In this document: positions 1 through 9,100 of the stretch, in pieces | Position numbering within the stretch: position 1 is the stretch's first letter | How the letters are laid out: each line of letters starts with the position of its first letter | Assembly (NCBI RefSeq): GCF_013426895.1 | Contig: NZ_AP023174.1 | Location: forward strand, 2,108,001 to 2,172,000 | From: Paraburkholderia largidicola | Lineage (GTDB): Bacteria; Pseudomonadota; Gammaproteobacteria; Burkholderiales; Burkholderiaceae | Direction: 5' to 3' | DNA: 64,000 nt | Notes under the pieces: generated by a model | The model's input: the letters and a program-made list of their open reading frames with translations, nothing else | Told to the model about the DNA's origin: nothing | Databases searched by the model: none | Position numbers and translations under genes: made by a program

Positions 1-1164
1 CTCGTCCAGGACGTGCTGGGTCCTGTGTTCGCGGAATACTGCCGCAAACTGCATGTCTACCTCGAACAGACGGCGGCCATCGAAGGCCCTGTGGTCGCGC
101 TGTTTTGCGCGCGCGGGGGACTCGGGCTCCAGAAACTGTACGAGCTCTATGCCGCGCAGCTTCCCGCCCGCAGCGATATCAGTATCCAGCCGCTGATGAT
201 CTCGCGGCTCGTCGCGGCGCGAGACGCGTTCGTGTACGGTGGCGACGGCGTAGTCGACGAACTCGACTATTCTTTCGAAGTGCGTAAGGTCGCAGCGCTC
301 GCGCGCGCGCTCAGTGGCACCGACATGGCACCGAACGGCAACTACGCGACCGTGCGCGAGTTCATCGACGCGTTGCGCAGCGGACGCGAAGCGCACCTGC
401 ACGAGCAGATCGTCGAGCAGGCCAGGCGGTTTCGCGAAGTGTGGCAAACCATCACGGCAGGCAAGCAGGGCATCGTGCTGTGCGATACCGGTCTCTATGG
501 TTCCACCTTCAAGATGCTCATGCAGAGCAAGCTCATCGACCGGGGCCACTGTGTCCAGCTCGCGCGCAGCGACTACAAGCATCTCGGGCGTGCTCACTTT
601 CCGTCCGTAACCGGACTGCTGACGGAGCGCAACGGCTACAAGCCCGGCGACTCGATCTCATCAGTGCTCGCGTTCTGGCATCTGATCGAAAGCCTGGTCG
701 AGCCCGATCTCGACAGCGTGCGCCGCTTCGACCGACGCGCCGACGGCAGCCTCGTTTCCAACCTCGAAACGGAAGGCTGGCAGCAAAGGCTCGTGCGCAT
801 GCCGGACCCGAAATTCGAGGACATTGCCCGCTTTGTTGCCCAGAGTGCGAAACGGCCCCCCGCGGACACGTCGCTTGCCGAATTCGAACTGGCGGCCAAA
901 ACCCTGGAACGCGTGATCATGTTCCCGGACCCGGAACTGGTCAACCGGCTCGCCGAGCGGGACCGGTCGCTCGATTACGGGCGCGACGACACGGTCAAGG
1001 TGACGGGTCCGAACCTCAATGAAGCCAGCGCATGGACGCGGCTGTTCGTGGCGAAGCAGTCGCTCTGGCCCAGCGGAGCCGTAGTGCGCGCCTTTCCACA
1101 CTCGCATCGACTCGTGCAGAAAACGATCCGGTTCGGCTACACGGTGCGATCATGGATTCGGTAA
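1..1164 (+). CDS. Partial protein of polysaccharide locus, possibly HAD-hydrolase-like (5' end missing)
   Basis: The frame is open to base 1, so the true start lies upstream. A GTG at 13 is in frame but has no convincing ribosome site. About 387 codons are visible. I do not recognise the family with certainty. The segment DTGLYGSTFKML near the middle resembles the VDIGWxGS-type motif in the C-terminal half of large HAD-like proteins (COG5610) found in capsule and O-antigen loci. No signal peptide or membrane segment is visible in this part. The stop overlaps the start of the flippase gene by 13 bases in another frame, so the two are probably co-transcribed and translationally coupled. The locus supports a surface-polysaccharide role; the biochemical role is open. 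Confidence 0.55.
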   Translation, partial: LVQDVLGPVFAEYCRKLHVYLEQTAAIEGPVVALFCARGGLGLQKLYELYAAQLPARSDISIQPLMISRLVAARDAFVYGGDGVVDELDYSFEVRKVAALARALSGTDMAPNGNYATVREFIDALRSGREAHLHEQIVEQARRFREVWQTITAGKQGIVLCDTGLYGSTFKMLMQSKLIDRGHCVQLARSDYKHLGRAHFPSVTGLLTERNGYKPGDSISSVLAFWHLIESLVEPDLDSVRRFDRRADGSLVSNLETEGWQQRLVRMPDPKFEDIARFVAQSAKRPPADTSLAEFELAAKTLERVIMFPDPELVNRLAERDRSLDYGRDDTVKVTGPNLNEASAWTRLFVAKQSLWPSGAVVRAFPHSHRLVQKTIRFGYTVRSWIR

Positions 1165-2443
1165 AGCCCTCGAAAACCCACGCGGAGCTTGCTGCGACGT
1201 ATATCGCCTACGTCGTCCGCTACGTCTACCCGCTGCTGCTCCTGCCCTTCTACGGCAGAACGCTGGGGCCGGCAGGCTATGGCGTCGTGCTGGCCGGCAT
1301 GTCGCTGTCGAACACGCTCTGGCGATTCGTGAATTTCGGATTCCCGACCGTCGGCGGGCGCGATACGGTCTACGCCAAAGACGGCGCGGAACGCGCGGCC
1401 ATCCTGTCGAGTCACATGACGGGCCGAATACTGCTGTGCATCCCCACCGCGATTTTCGGGCTCGGCGCCGTCGCATTCTCCCCCGTGCTGTCGGCCCATC
1501 CGATGCTAGGCTGCACGACGGTGCTGCTCGGCCTGCTCGCCGCGTTCAACCCGGGCTGGTATTACACGAGCACGGGACGCGCCAGAACAAGTGTGATGAT
1601 CGAGGTCGTCGGATTTGTCACGTCGCTCGCCCTCATCTTCATGTTCATCCATGAGCCATCCGATCTCTCGCGGGTTTTCTTTCTGCTGCTGGCTTCCTGC
1701 CTCTTGCAAACAGTGCTGGGCTTCGGCGCAATCAGGCGAGAGTTTTCCGGATGGTTTTCGTCGATCCGGGCCGGTATCGATCTGATCCAGCGCTCGAAGA
1801 CCATTTTCATCTACACGGGCACGTCCGTTCTGCTGATCACGGCCTCGACCTACCTGCTGTCCGTGCTCGCGCCGGCCACCGAGGTCAGCGCGTTCGGCGT
1901 GGCCGAGCGACTCATCGCCGTTGCGCTCAGCCTGACGGTCCCCGCCTCCCAGATTCTCATTCCGAAGGTCACGTATCTCGTCGGTGTGGATCCGGCGAAG
2001 GCGAACCGACTCGCATGGGGAATATTGACCTTCTTCCTTTTCGGCGCACTCGGCGGTGTCGCCTTCACGATGCTCCTTGCCGACTGGCTGGTGCCACTCG
2101 TGTTCGGCAAAGGGTTTCAGTCATCCATCCCGGTGCTGAAAGTTTTCGTGCTGGTTTTGCCGTTGAGCGTCGTCAACCAGGCACTCGGACTTTACTTTCT
2201 GATTCCCCGACATCGCGATGGCGTGCTCGCGCGTGCCGGCGTGGCGACCGCAGTCGTCAGCATCGTCGCCGCCATTCCGCTCGCGATCCATTGGGGGCAA
2301 TGGGCATGGTGGCCTCGCGTCTGTTGGGAGAACTGACGCTGCTGACGACTCTGCTCGTCTCTCTGGTCCGGTCCGGTTTGATCAGCGAGATCTTTACGAT
2401 CGGCAGTCCCGTTCTCGTCCTGCGGCCCGGCGAAAAAGGGTGA
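1152..2443 (+). pseudogene. wzx: Wzx-type polysaccharide flippase, reading frame broken near its 3' end
   Basis: A multi-span membrane protein of the oligosaccharide flippase (MOP) superfamily, expected to move lipid-linked repeat units across the inner membrane. The ATG at 1152 overlaps the preceding gene. The N-terminus has the family pattern (LLLPFYGRTLGPAGYGVV, about residues 24-41). The main frame stops at 2336 after WGQWAWWPRVCWEN, which is unlike a flippase. The next frame, entered at a G5 run (2293-2297), continues as AMGMVASRLLGELTLL and runs to a stop at 2443, giving a typical hydrophobic end. One extra G would restore a protein of about 430 residues. This is either a sequencing indel, a real mutation, or a slippage-prone tract. 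A loss of flippase would disable the whole pathway, so an error or programmed slippage should be considered first. Confidence 0.8.
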
Positions 2444-2705
2444 CCGTGCGATGCTGGACAAACGCAAGGGCGCGTCGCAGCGCGACGCGCCGAGTTGGGC
2501 AGTACTTCCCGATTCAATAGGAACTCGACGACGATTCGCCCGAAGCAGCATTCATGGCGTGCTGGCGAATGTGACGCAGGCCGTGACCCTCGTCGAATAC
2601 TGCGATGTCACGGGCATGGCGCGGGCACGAGTGCCGGGGAAGAATTATTGCTGGTTAAGCAGGCCGACGTGACTCATCTGAAATGAGTCTCGCCAGATAG
2701 ATCGA

Positions 2706-3491
2706 TCAGATTCCATCTTTATAGCTGGACCTGATTTTCACCAGACCTTGATTCCAGACACGCAGCGTTTGAATGAAATCATATACGCCACGGAAAGGTG
2801 CTTTAGCTCTTTGAACCCAGACCGACCCAGGCTTCCACTCGGCTCTCTCCTCTCCTATCACGGAGGCAATCCCCTTCTTTCCGCTCTTTAGCCAGACATC
2901 CTGGATGCATGGCGCGGGGTGCAATTGATAGATGTGCACCTCTTCAAGATCGCCGCTGAACATGACGAGATCGACCGCGCGATCGGAGGATGCAAAGCGC
3001 TCGATCATCTTGCGGCATCCGTCGTTCGAAATCAGATAGGCGCCTGCACCCGTGTGATTGCTCCGTAACCGGTGCAGTCCCGTGCGGGCCGACAGGTTCA
3101 GGCCTTTTCGATCAATGATGATGCCCGCCAGGGAAGTTTCCATTTTGATGATGTCATAGCGGAATCCCCGCGAAAGCTTTTCGTTCAGGGAATCGAGAAG
3201 ACTCCTCGCATCCCGGCAAAAATGAACATCGTCCTCGAGCACGAGCGCATGATCGATGCCTTCCTCCACCACCTTTTTCCAGATCGAATAGTGGCTGAGC
3301 GCCGCGCCCTTTTCAGGCGCGCTACACGTGCCACGCAGCAGCGGCAGATCCAGCGTTCGACTCATTGCTTCTACGTGCGCCGGCCCTAAGGCAGGGAATC
3401 TTTCCCAGGCGTAGCCCAGCCTGTCGAGCTGGACTGTCATGTGGCTCAGTCGATCGGTAGACTTGTCGAGATTGATGACGAATATCTTCAT
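2706..3491 (-). CDS. Glycosyltransferase family 25 (LPS-type)
   Basis: A 261-residue protein that opens with MKIFVINLDKSTDRL, the classic GT25 N-terminal strand and arginine. It continues with GAALSHYSIWKKVVE and the acidic ALVLEDDVHF metal/nucleotide site around residue 100. GT25 enzymes add galactose or related sugars to lipooligosaccharide and other surface glycans in the cytoplasm. The length is normal for the family. The gene lies convergent to the broken flippase gene and divergent from the acyltransferase at 3799, so it probably has its own promoter in the 307-base gap. Its acceptor is presumably this locus's repeat unit, but the donor sugar cannot be read from the sequence. The ATG at 3491 is the natural start. 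Confidence 0.85.
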   Translation of the reverse strand: MKIFVINLDKSTDRLSHMTVQLDRLGYAWERFPALGPAHVEAMSRTLDLPLLRGTCSAPEKGAALSHYSIWKKVVEEGIDHALVLEDDVHFCRDARSLLDSLNEKLSRGFRYDIIKMETSLAGIIIDRKGLNLSARTGLHRLRSNHTGAGAYLISNDGCRKMIERFASSDRAVDLVMFSGDLEEVHIYQLHPAPCIQDVWLKSGKKGIASVIGEERAEWKPGSVWVQRAKAPFRGVYDFIQTLRVWNQGLVKIRSSYKDGI

Positions 3492-3798
3492 TTTCTCTAC
3501 GGCCCCAAGTTAGAAATGCAGCGTCGCGCGCGGATGTCGGCACCGGCGGTCGCCTCAGCACACGGTGTGCGTACCCTACGACCCAGCGTAAGTTTTTTCC
3601 CGGATTTGTTCCGTGGGTTGCCTAACAATTTCTGGGAAACGCCTGCCCACGACGTCGGCGTGGCGCGCCCGGCAATGCTGGCGCTGCGTTGCCCATCGAA
3701 CACATTCGCCCCAACCGGGCCGCTAGACTCACTGACAGCGATGGTCAAGGTGCGGGGCATCTACCTCGCCGTGGTGGGACAGAAAATATGGGGTTGCG
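3492..3798. other. Divergent intergenic region (GT25 / acyltransferase)
   Basis: The 307 bases between two divergent starts should carry both promoters. The only structure I see is a 13-base near-palindrome GCACAC-G-GTGTGC at 3558-3570. I could not assign confident -35/-10 boxes. Confidence 0.4.
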
Positions 3799-4971
3799 AT
3801 GGCTACGAAAAACAGTAGATACGATGCACTCGACGGCTTGAGAGGCGTCGCGGCCATCGCAGTGATGATGTCGCATTTCAGTCAGGAGGCGTTCAAGAAC
3901 GCCTACGTGGCCGTCGATCTGTTTTTCATGCTGAGCGGCTTTGTCATCGCTCACTCATATGGAACACGGCTGCTCGGCGGAATGACCACGCTCGAATACG
4001 TAAAAAGACGCGTGATCCGGCTGTATCCGATGCTGCTGATTTCCTTGCTGATCGGCGTGCCTGTGCTGATCCATGCAAGAATGCTCGGCCTGTCGACCTA
4101 CCCGATGCCGAGCATCGTTTCGGCAACCATTCACAATCTGTTCTTCACTCCTTATATAGGCCATCTCGGCAACGCGAACATGGCGACGACGGGCGCCGTT
4201 GCGGCTTCCGATTTCACGATCGGTGAGATATTTCCGGCGAATCCGCCAGCGTGGTCGCTTTTCTTTGAAATGGTGGCAAGCATCGCGTTCGTAATCGTCG
4301 TCCGCTTGAGCCGGTCGACGATGTTCAAGATCATCGTCATCAGCGGTCTCATGTTCCTGATCACGGGAGCTCTCACGAGTTTCGAGAACCATGGGCACTC
4401 TATCGTCGATTTCTCCCAAGGCTGGTCCGGAAGCAGAATGGATGGCGGGTTTTACCGTGTGTCATTCGGCTTTGTGGTTGGCGTCCTGCTATACAACCTG
4501 AAGAGTTCCGGCGTCGATCTGCGCATCATGGAAGCCCTGAAACAGGTACTGCGCAATTCATACGGTCTGTATATCGTTGCGCTCGTGATGTTTCTGTTTC
4601 CGATGTCGCTTCGCGGGGTGTATCCGGCATTGGCTATTTTCTGCGTCGCGCCTTGCCTGGTGATGGTCGGCGCGAATCTGTCCTGCGCGTCGACTTACGA
4701 AGCGAAGATCGCGCAGTTTCTCGGTTGGCTCTCGTACCCGGTTTACCTCCTGCATTTTCCGATTGGCCGGGCTGTGTTCATGCTGATCGGAAAGCCAAAC
4801 GAGCCGTCGACAGTTCCGATCGTCGTCGCTTGTGCAGTGACGCTCGTGAGCGCGATCGTATTGACGCGATATGTCGAGGAGCCCGTGCGCGCTTTCCTGT
4901 CGAAGAGACTCGTTCGACGGCCTGTAACGTCGGCGGTAACGCCGCCTGGCGGAATGATGGCGGATCAGTAG
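3799..4971 (+). CDS. Membrane O-acyltransferase (acyltransferase 3 family)
   Basis: A 390-residue integral membrane protein of the acyltransferase 3 (OafA/YrhL-like) family, which transfers acetyl or other acyl groups onto sugars of surface polysaccharides. The N-terminus has the hallmark YDALDGLRGVAAIAVMMSHF; the histidine of SHF (about residue 26) is the proposed catalytic base. VAVDLFFMLSGFVIA follows (about 37-52). The C-terminal half has FLGWLSYPVYLLHFPI, also typical. There are about ten hydrophobic spans and no extra SGNH domain. It is one of four such genes in the locus, and each could modify a different hydroxyl. No strong ribosome site precedes the ATG, but the homologous N-terminus fits this start. 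Confidence 0.88.
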   Translation: MATKNSRYDALDGLRGVAAIAVMMSHFSQEAFKNAYVAVDLFFMLSGFVIAHSYGTRLLGGMTTLEYVKRRVIRLYPMLLISLLIGVPVLIHARMLGLSTYPMPSIVSATIHNLFFTPYIGHLGNANMATTGAVAASDFTIGEIFPANPPAWSLFFEMVASIAFVIVVRLSRSTMFKIIVISGLMFLITGALTSFENHGHSIVDFSQGWSGSRMDGGFYRVSFGFVVGVLLYNLKSSGVDLRIMEALKQVLRNSYGLYIVALVMFLFPMSLRGVYPALAIFCVAPCLVMVGANLSCASTYEAKIAQFLGWLSYPVYLLHFPIGRAVFMLIGKPNEPSTVPIVVACAVTLVSAIVLTRYVEEPVRAFLSKRLVRRPVTSAVTPPGGMMADQ

Positions 4972-5261
4972 ACTAGGGGATCGCGTGGTTTTGTGCGAGG
5001 GGGTAATCGTACCTCCCTCTCAACAAAGGATGGAGCGGGCGGCCACGCTGCTTATGACCGACTCGACTTCACGCCGCCATTCAATTTCGTAGCGCTCAGC
5101 GGGATCTGCGAATTCAAAGGAGTCGATCTACGCTCGTGCCTGACCGCAGTGCATTCCCACATCGCGGACCACAAGGTGCATCGGATTGACACGCCTTTAT
5201 CTGCGAACGTCTCAGAGCGGTTAAGCGAATCGCCCGACCCGCTGCTCTGCTCGACGCAGCA

Positions 5262-6332
5262 TCAGGTCAGTGCCGTCTGGCGAATCCGCGACCGCTTGCT
5301 CTCGAGCCGGGCAAGCAACGGCTTCTCCAGGTAAAGGTGAACAGCGGCTGAGAACGCAACCGCGAGGCCCGCCACGCAGATAGCCGCCAGATAGAGACTA
5401 AGCGAACTGTGGAACGTCCCGGATTTGACGGCCCTCGCGAACACGTTCATCCAGAATCCGTGAGTCAGATAAAGCACATAGGACGCGTTGCCGAGCACTG
5501 TCAGGGCACGTCCGATCCGGCTGCCACTGTCGTCCGTGTGCACGAATGCGGCCACCAGCAGCGTCGCAGGAATCCCCCAGGTCCACCATCGGAATGAAGG
5601 CGACAGGCCAGAGGTCGTTTCATCGGGTGAGGCTATAGAAGCCCACCAGAAAAGCGCAACGCACGTCATCAACACCAGCCACCTGACACGAGAGCTCAAT
5701 TCAGGCAGCCGTGCGCTAATCGCGCCAAGAAAGATGCCGCATACAAATTCGATGACGAGCGGGTTGCCATAGTACTGGCCTTGTGTCGTGGCGCCGACCA
5801 TATTGAGCACGACAGGCACACCGGCCAGCAGGGCAACAATCAGCGCGGCCCGGTATCTTTGCCACGGAAGACAAAGTGCCGCCGTACAGATCAGGTAAAA
5901 GTAAAGTTCATAGACGAGCGTCCACGCAACACCCATGATCTGACCGGACGATGTCGTGGGTGGCAGCAACAGCACCGACTCGATCAAGCCTACGGCGTCG
6001 ATCTGCACGTGCCGGTACGCGATACCGCTGCAAGACAGCGCTACCACGATGGCCAGACATCCCCAATAAGACGGCATGATTCGCGTGAGACGACGGGTGA
6101 AGAATTCCTTGGCCGACGTTTGCGAGGAAAAGCCTCCCGTCGTATGCCACATTACCAGCCCGCTGATGACGAAAAAGATGTCGACACCGCACGCTCCGAC
6201 GCGCTGCGCGGAAGGCGCAACGAGCGCCAGCGGACTTCCCGAAGCCTCTTCGAGGATATGGTGGGCCAATACCGCAAAGGCGGCCAGAAAGCGCAGATGT
6301 TGCAGCCCGTAAAGTCTGGTATGGCGTCCCAT
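5262..6332 (-). CDS. Membrane O-acyltransferase (acyltransferase 3 family)
   Basis: A 356-residue multi-span protein of the acyltransferase 3 family. It starts GRHTRLYGLQHLRFLAAFAV and has the HH pair near residue 24, then GVDIFFVISGLVMWHT (about 49-64). Late in the protein LGNASYVLYLTHGFW is the usual conserved stretch. It probably O-acylates the polysaccharide or its lipid-linked repeat at the inner membrane. It is convergent with the previous acyltransferase across a 290-base gap in which I see no gene. The Shine-Dalgarno site before the ATG at 6332 is weak. Sequence similarity to the next gene upstream (6500-7603) is evident but limited, so the two need not act on the same sugar. Confidence 0.87.
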   Translation of the reverse strand: MGRHTRLYGLQHLRFLAAFAVLAHHILEEASGSPLALVAPSAQRVGACGVDIFFVISGLVMWHTTGGFSSQTSAKEFFTRRLTRIMPSYWGCLAIVVALSCSGIAYRHVQIDAVGLIESVLLLPPTTSSGQIMGVAWTLVYELYFYLICTAALCLPWQRYRAALIVALLAGVPVVLNMVGATTQGQYYGNPLVIEFVCGIFLGAISARLPELSSRVRWLVLMTCVALFWWASIASPDETTSGLSPSFRWWTWGIPATLLVAAFVHTDDSGSRIGRALTVLGNASYVLYLTHGFWMNVFARAVKSGTFHSSLSLYLAAICVAGLAVAFSAAVHLYLEKPLLARLESKRSRIRQTALT

Positions 6333-6499
6333 ATATGTCGTCAGTGAATTCCGGCGATTGCGGAAAAGGCCGATTCGCCAAAATCGGCCCTGGTAGCCCC
6401 GTTCTTAACTGCGTCAATTCTCCAGGCTATTCGGGAGCGCAGGTCGATGAACCGTCCGCGTTGACACAGTCCAAGGCGCCCGACGTGCGCCAGATCGCC

Positions 6500-7603
6500 T
6501 CAGGTTCTCGCCTGCTGGGTTCCTGCCGACACGCCGTCGACAGCACTCCCCTTGCCTGGCCGCGCCCGCAGCAACCGGCGGCCGAAGCGCATGGTCGGCA
6601 TTTCGAACCTGCGGTAGGACAAGATCGCAAAGCCCACCGTGCAAGGCAGGAAAATGGCAAAGAACAGCACGACGCGCGCCACAGGCCCGACAGGCAGATG
6701 GCTCACCAGCAGCGACGACCCGCGCATGATGAAGAGATGCGTGAGGTAGAGGCTGTACGACGCGTCGCCGATCAGCAGAAGCAGCTTCGGATACTGGATA
6801 TCGCGACGACCCATGACGACGCCGGCGAATATCGCCGCGGCAGGCGGTCCCCACATGAGGCCACGCATGTCGAATGTGCCGTCTGCGGACGGCCCCGTCA
6901 TCAGCCAGCCCGTCACACCCGCGACAATCAGCGCGATCTGCGCAAGCGCGCCAATCCGGAATCCCGAGAGGCGCGACTGCGCGAATACCACGCCGAACAC
7001 GAATTCGAGAATGATCGTATGCGTCCAGCCTCTAAGGATGAGGTACTCGGGCTTCAACACAAGACCGAGCGCGACCAGCGTCACGAATATCGCCACCACC
7101 GCGAGATAAACGCGCCGGATACCGAGTAGCAGGACCAGCGAAAGGACGGCATAGAAGAACATCTCGAAGTTCAGCGTCCAGCCAAGTCCCAGCACCGGTT
7201 CTGGCGCACCCGTCATCGGGTTCGTGGACGGCACGAAGAGCAGCGAGCGCAGAACGTACGCTATTTCATAGCAGTTCTTGTTCTTGAGCGCGGGCAGCGC
7301 GAGACCGATGGCGATCGACAGCAGCGTCGCCACCCAGTAGAGCGGCACCACGCGCACGATGCGATCGCCGATGAACCATCGGGCCGTCGTGCTCCCGGAG
7401 CGTTGCCCCGAGATGATATACATCATCACGAAGCCGCTGACGACGAAGAAAATATCGACGCCGAACAGCCCCTTCGTGTTGATGAGCGGCCACAGGTGCG
7501 ATGCGGGTGCGCCATGGTGGCCCACCTCGGCCGCCGCGTGGCAAAACACCACTAGCAAGGCCGCGACCGCGCGAAGCACCTGAACCGAGTCCAATCTCTT
7601 CAT
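6500..7603 (-). CDS. Membrane O-acyltransferase (acyltransferase 3 family)
   Basis: About 367 residues. The frame is open further upstream, but I place the start at the ATG at 7603 because GGAGGG lies eight bases before it and the protein then begins MKRLDSVQVLRAVAALLVVF, the normal family N-terminus. Key features are the catalytic-type histidine in VVFCHAA, FGVDIFFVVSGFVMMYI, and IGDASYSLYLTHLFIM near residue 280. It has about ten membrane spans. The gene lies 283 bases downstream of the GT4 gene at 7887, separated by two short hairpins (7712-7774), and probably belongs to the same leftward unit. Acetyl, succinyl or other acyl donors cannot be told apart from sequence. Confidence 0.88.
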   Translation of the reverse strand: MKRLDSVQVLRAVAALLVVFCHAAAEVGHHGAPASHLWPLINTKGLFGVDIFFVVSGFVMMYIISGQRSGSTTARWFIGDRIVRVVPLYWVATLLSIAIGLALPALKNKNCYEIAYVLRSLLFVPSTNPMTGAPEPVLGLGWTLNFEMFFYAVLSLVLLLGIRRVYLAVVAIFVTLVALGLVLKPEYLILRGWTHTIILEFVFGVVFAQSRLSGFRIGALAQIALIVAGVTGWLMTGPSADGTFDMRGLMWGPPAAAIFAGVVMGRRDIQYPKLLLLIGDASYSLYLTHLFIMRGSSLLVSHLPVGPVARVVLFFAIFLPCTVGFAILSYRRFEMPTMRFGRRLLRARPGKGSAVDGVSAGTQQART

Positions 7604-7711
7604 TGCACTGCCCTCCGAAACCGGCTTGCAAGCCAGCGCGCCGGCGTGGACATCTGACAAATCCCTTCTTTGGTGCGTTTCGTCATGCGTCGACTGAGCA
7701 GCTTTCGATTC

Positions 7712-7774
7712 CCGTCACCGTCGCGTGACGGACAGCGGAGTCCGGATAACGAAGGCGCACGACGGGTGTGCGCC
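7712..7774 (-). promoter_or_regulatory. Two short hairpins between co-directional genes
   Basis: CCGTCAC-N6-GTGACGG (7712-7731) and GGCGCAC-N7-GTGCGCC (7754-7774) are perfect 7-bp stems. Neither has a T tract, so they may be processing, attenuation or mRNA-stability structures between the GT4 and acyltransferase genes rather than full terminators. Confidence 0.4.
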
Positions 7775-7886
7775 TACCGCAATGTACGGGCGGGCCGTGT
7801 GACAGACCGTTCGAAAAGCCACACACCGCCTATGCGCGTGAAGCAGATCGTCCAAATCAAGCGACAGTTCCGGCTTGTGATTTCCG

Positions 7887-8984
7887 CTAGGCGGGCGTGA
7901 CGGCTTTCACGGCCTCGAACAGGTTTCGCGCCGCCCGTTTCCAGGTGAAGCTGCCAGCCTGCCGACGCCCCGCCGATATCAGAGACTGGCGCACGCCTTC
8001 ATCGTCGAGCGCCGCTCGAATCTTTTGGCTCCACGCGTTGGCATCCAGGGGGTCCGCGTAAAGAGCGGCCTTGCCGCACACTTCCGGAAGCGCGCCGAAC
8101 GGTGCGGCCACCACCGGACAGCCAAGCGCCATCGCCTCCAGTGGCGGCAAACCAAACCCTTCCGTCAGCGATGGGAACGCAAGTGCGCCAGCGTTCACCA
8201 TCAACCCCACCAGTTCCGGATCAGTGACCCGGCCGGCAAACTGCACATTGGGCGACACGATGTGCCCGAGCTGTTCGAACTCGGCTTTCGTCGCTCCGCC
8301 GAACAGCACGAGCGCGACATCCTTCAGTTCGGGCTTTGCGAAGGCCTTGAGAAGAATGGCGATGTTCTTGTGCTTTTGCGTGTTCGCGAGCGCGAGCACA
8401 TAGCGTCTCGGCGTGAGTTTCAATGTCGCGAGTTGCCCGTCATCAGGCGCCACCTGCAGAACATGGTCGCAGCCGTTGTGTACGACCACGATCTTGTCGG
8501 CACTGGCAACGCCGTAGCGTACGAGTTCGTTCCGCGAAAACTCCGACACGGTGACGATGAGCTTGTGCCGTCTGCCGATGAAGAAGAACAGAAACTTGTA
8601 CCACAGCCGAAAGCCCAGCGAATAAGACTCCGGCGCGGAATAGACCTGTGCATCGTGGATCAGCGTCGCGCAATCGCGATGACACAGTGGCCCGAGATTG
8701 CAAAGGTTGAGAATGAAGTCCTTTCTGCGAGCCAAAGGAAGATAGCATTGCTCCCACGCTATCCGGTGTATCCGGCGAACCAGCGGATTCTCCTGAACGC
8801 ACAGGATCTTTCGATAAGGCGGGACCTTGACGCTATCTCGGATGACGAGCGCGTAGTCCGCGGCATTGCCCGATTGCTCCGCAATCAGCGCATCCGTCGC
8901 CGCAATGAGTTGCTCGGCAACCTTGTGCACGCCGCTTGGCGGTGCGCCAAAGAACTTGCCGTTGAACGCAATTGTCTTGTACAT
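7887..8984 (-). CDS. Glycosyltransferase family 4 (GT-B)
   Basis: About 365 residues from the ATG at 8984, chosen over the longer frame because GAGGCG precedes it and the N-terminus then reads MYKTIAFNGKFFGAPPSGV. The C-terminal Rossmann half has the GT4 nucleotide-sugar site: YVLALANTQKHKNIAILLKA, then PSLTEGFGLPPLEAMALG, where the glutamates of the EGFGLPPLE (EX7E-type) motif are present. These retaining enzymes build the repeat unit on the cytoplasmic face of the inner membrane. The N-terminal half (FILNLCNLGPL, LIHDAQVYSAPESYS, TVSEFSRNEL) closely parallels the GT4 at 12970-14073, so the two are probably paralogues that add similar sugars to different acceptors. Confidence 0.88.
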   Translation of the reverse strand: MYKTIAFNGKFFGAPPSGVHKVAEQLIAATDALIAEQSGNAADYALVIRDSVKVPPYRKILCVQENPLVRRIHRIAWEQCYLPLARRKDFILNLCNLGPLCHRDCATLIHDAQVYSAPESYSLGFRLWYKFLFFFIGRRHKLIVTVSEFSRNELVRYGVASADKIVVVHNGCDHVLQVAPDDGQLATLKLTPRRYVLALANTQKHKNIAILLKAFAKPELKDVALVLFGGATKAEFEQLGHIVSPNVQFAGRVTDPELVGLMVNAGALAFPSLTEGFGLPPLEAMALGCPVVAAPFGALPEVCGKAALYADPLDANAWSQKIRAALDDEGVRQSLISAGRRQAGSFTWKRAARNLFEAVKAVTPA

Positions 8985-9100
8985 GCAGCATCGCCTCGTT
9001 GGCAGATGGTTAGCTGTCTGGAAGTCGCGCGGTTTCGCGACTGCGAACATCGTCCCCGGCGTGGCCATTCCCCCACAGCGATTTGCGCTCCGGGGTTCGT

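Noticed and set aside
2451..2672. 73-codon + frame after the flippase
   Set aside because: No ribosome site, odd composition, no family resemblance.
4993..5334. 113-codon + frame between two acyltransferases
   Set aside because: GTG start without ribosome site, runs antisense into the next gene, and no recognisable motif. A decayed remnant cannot be excluded.
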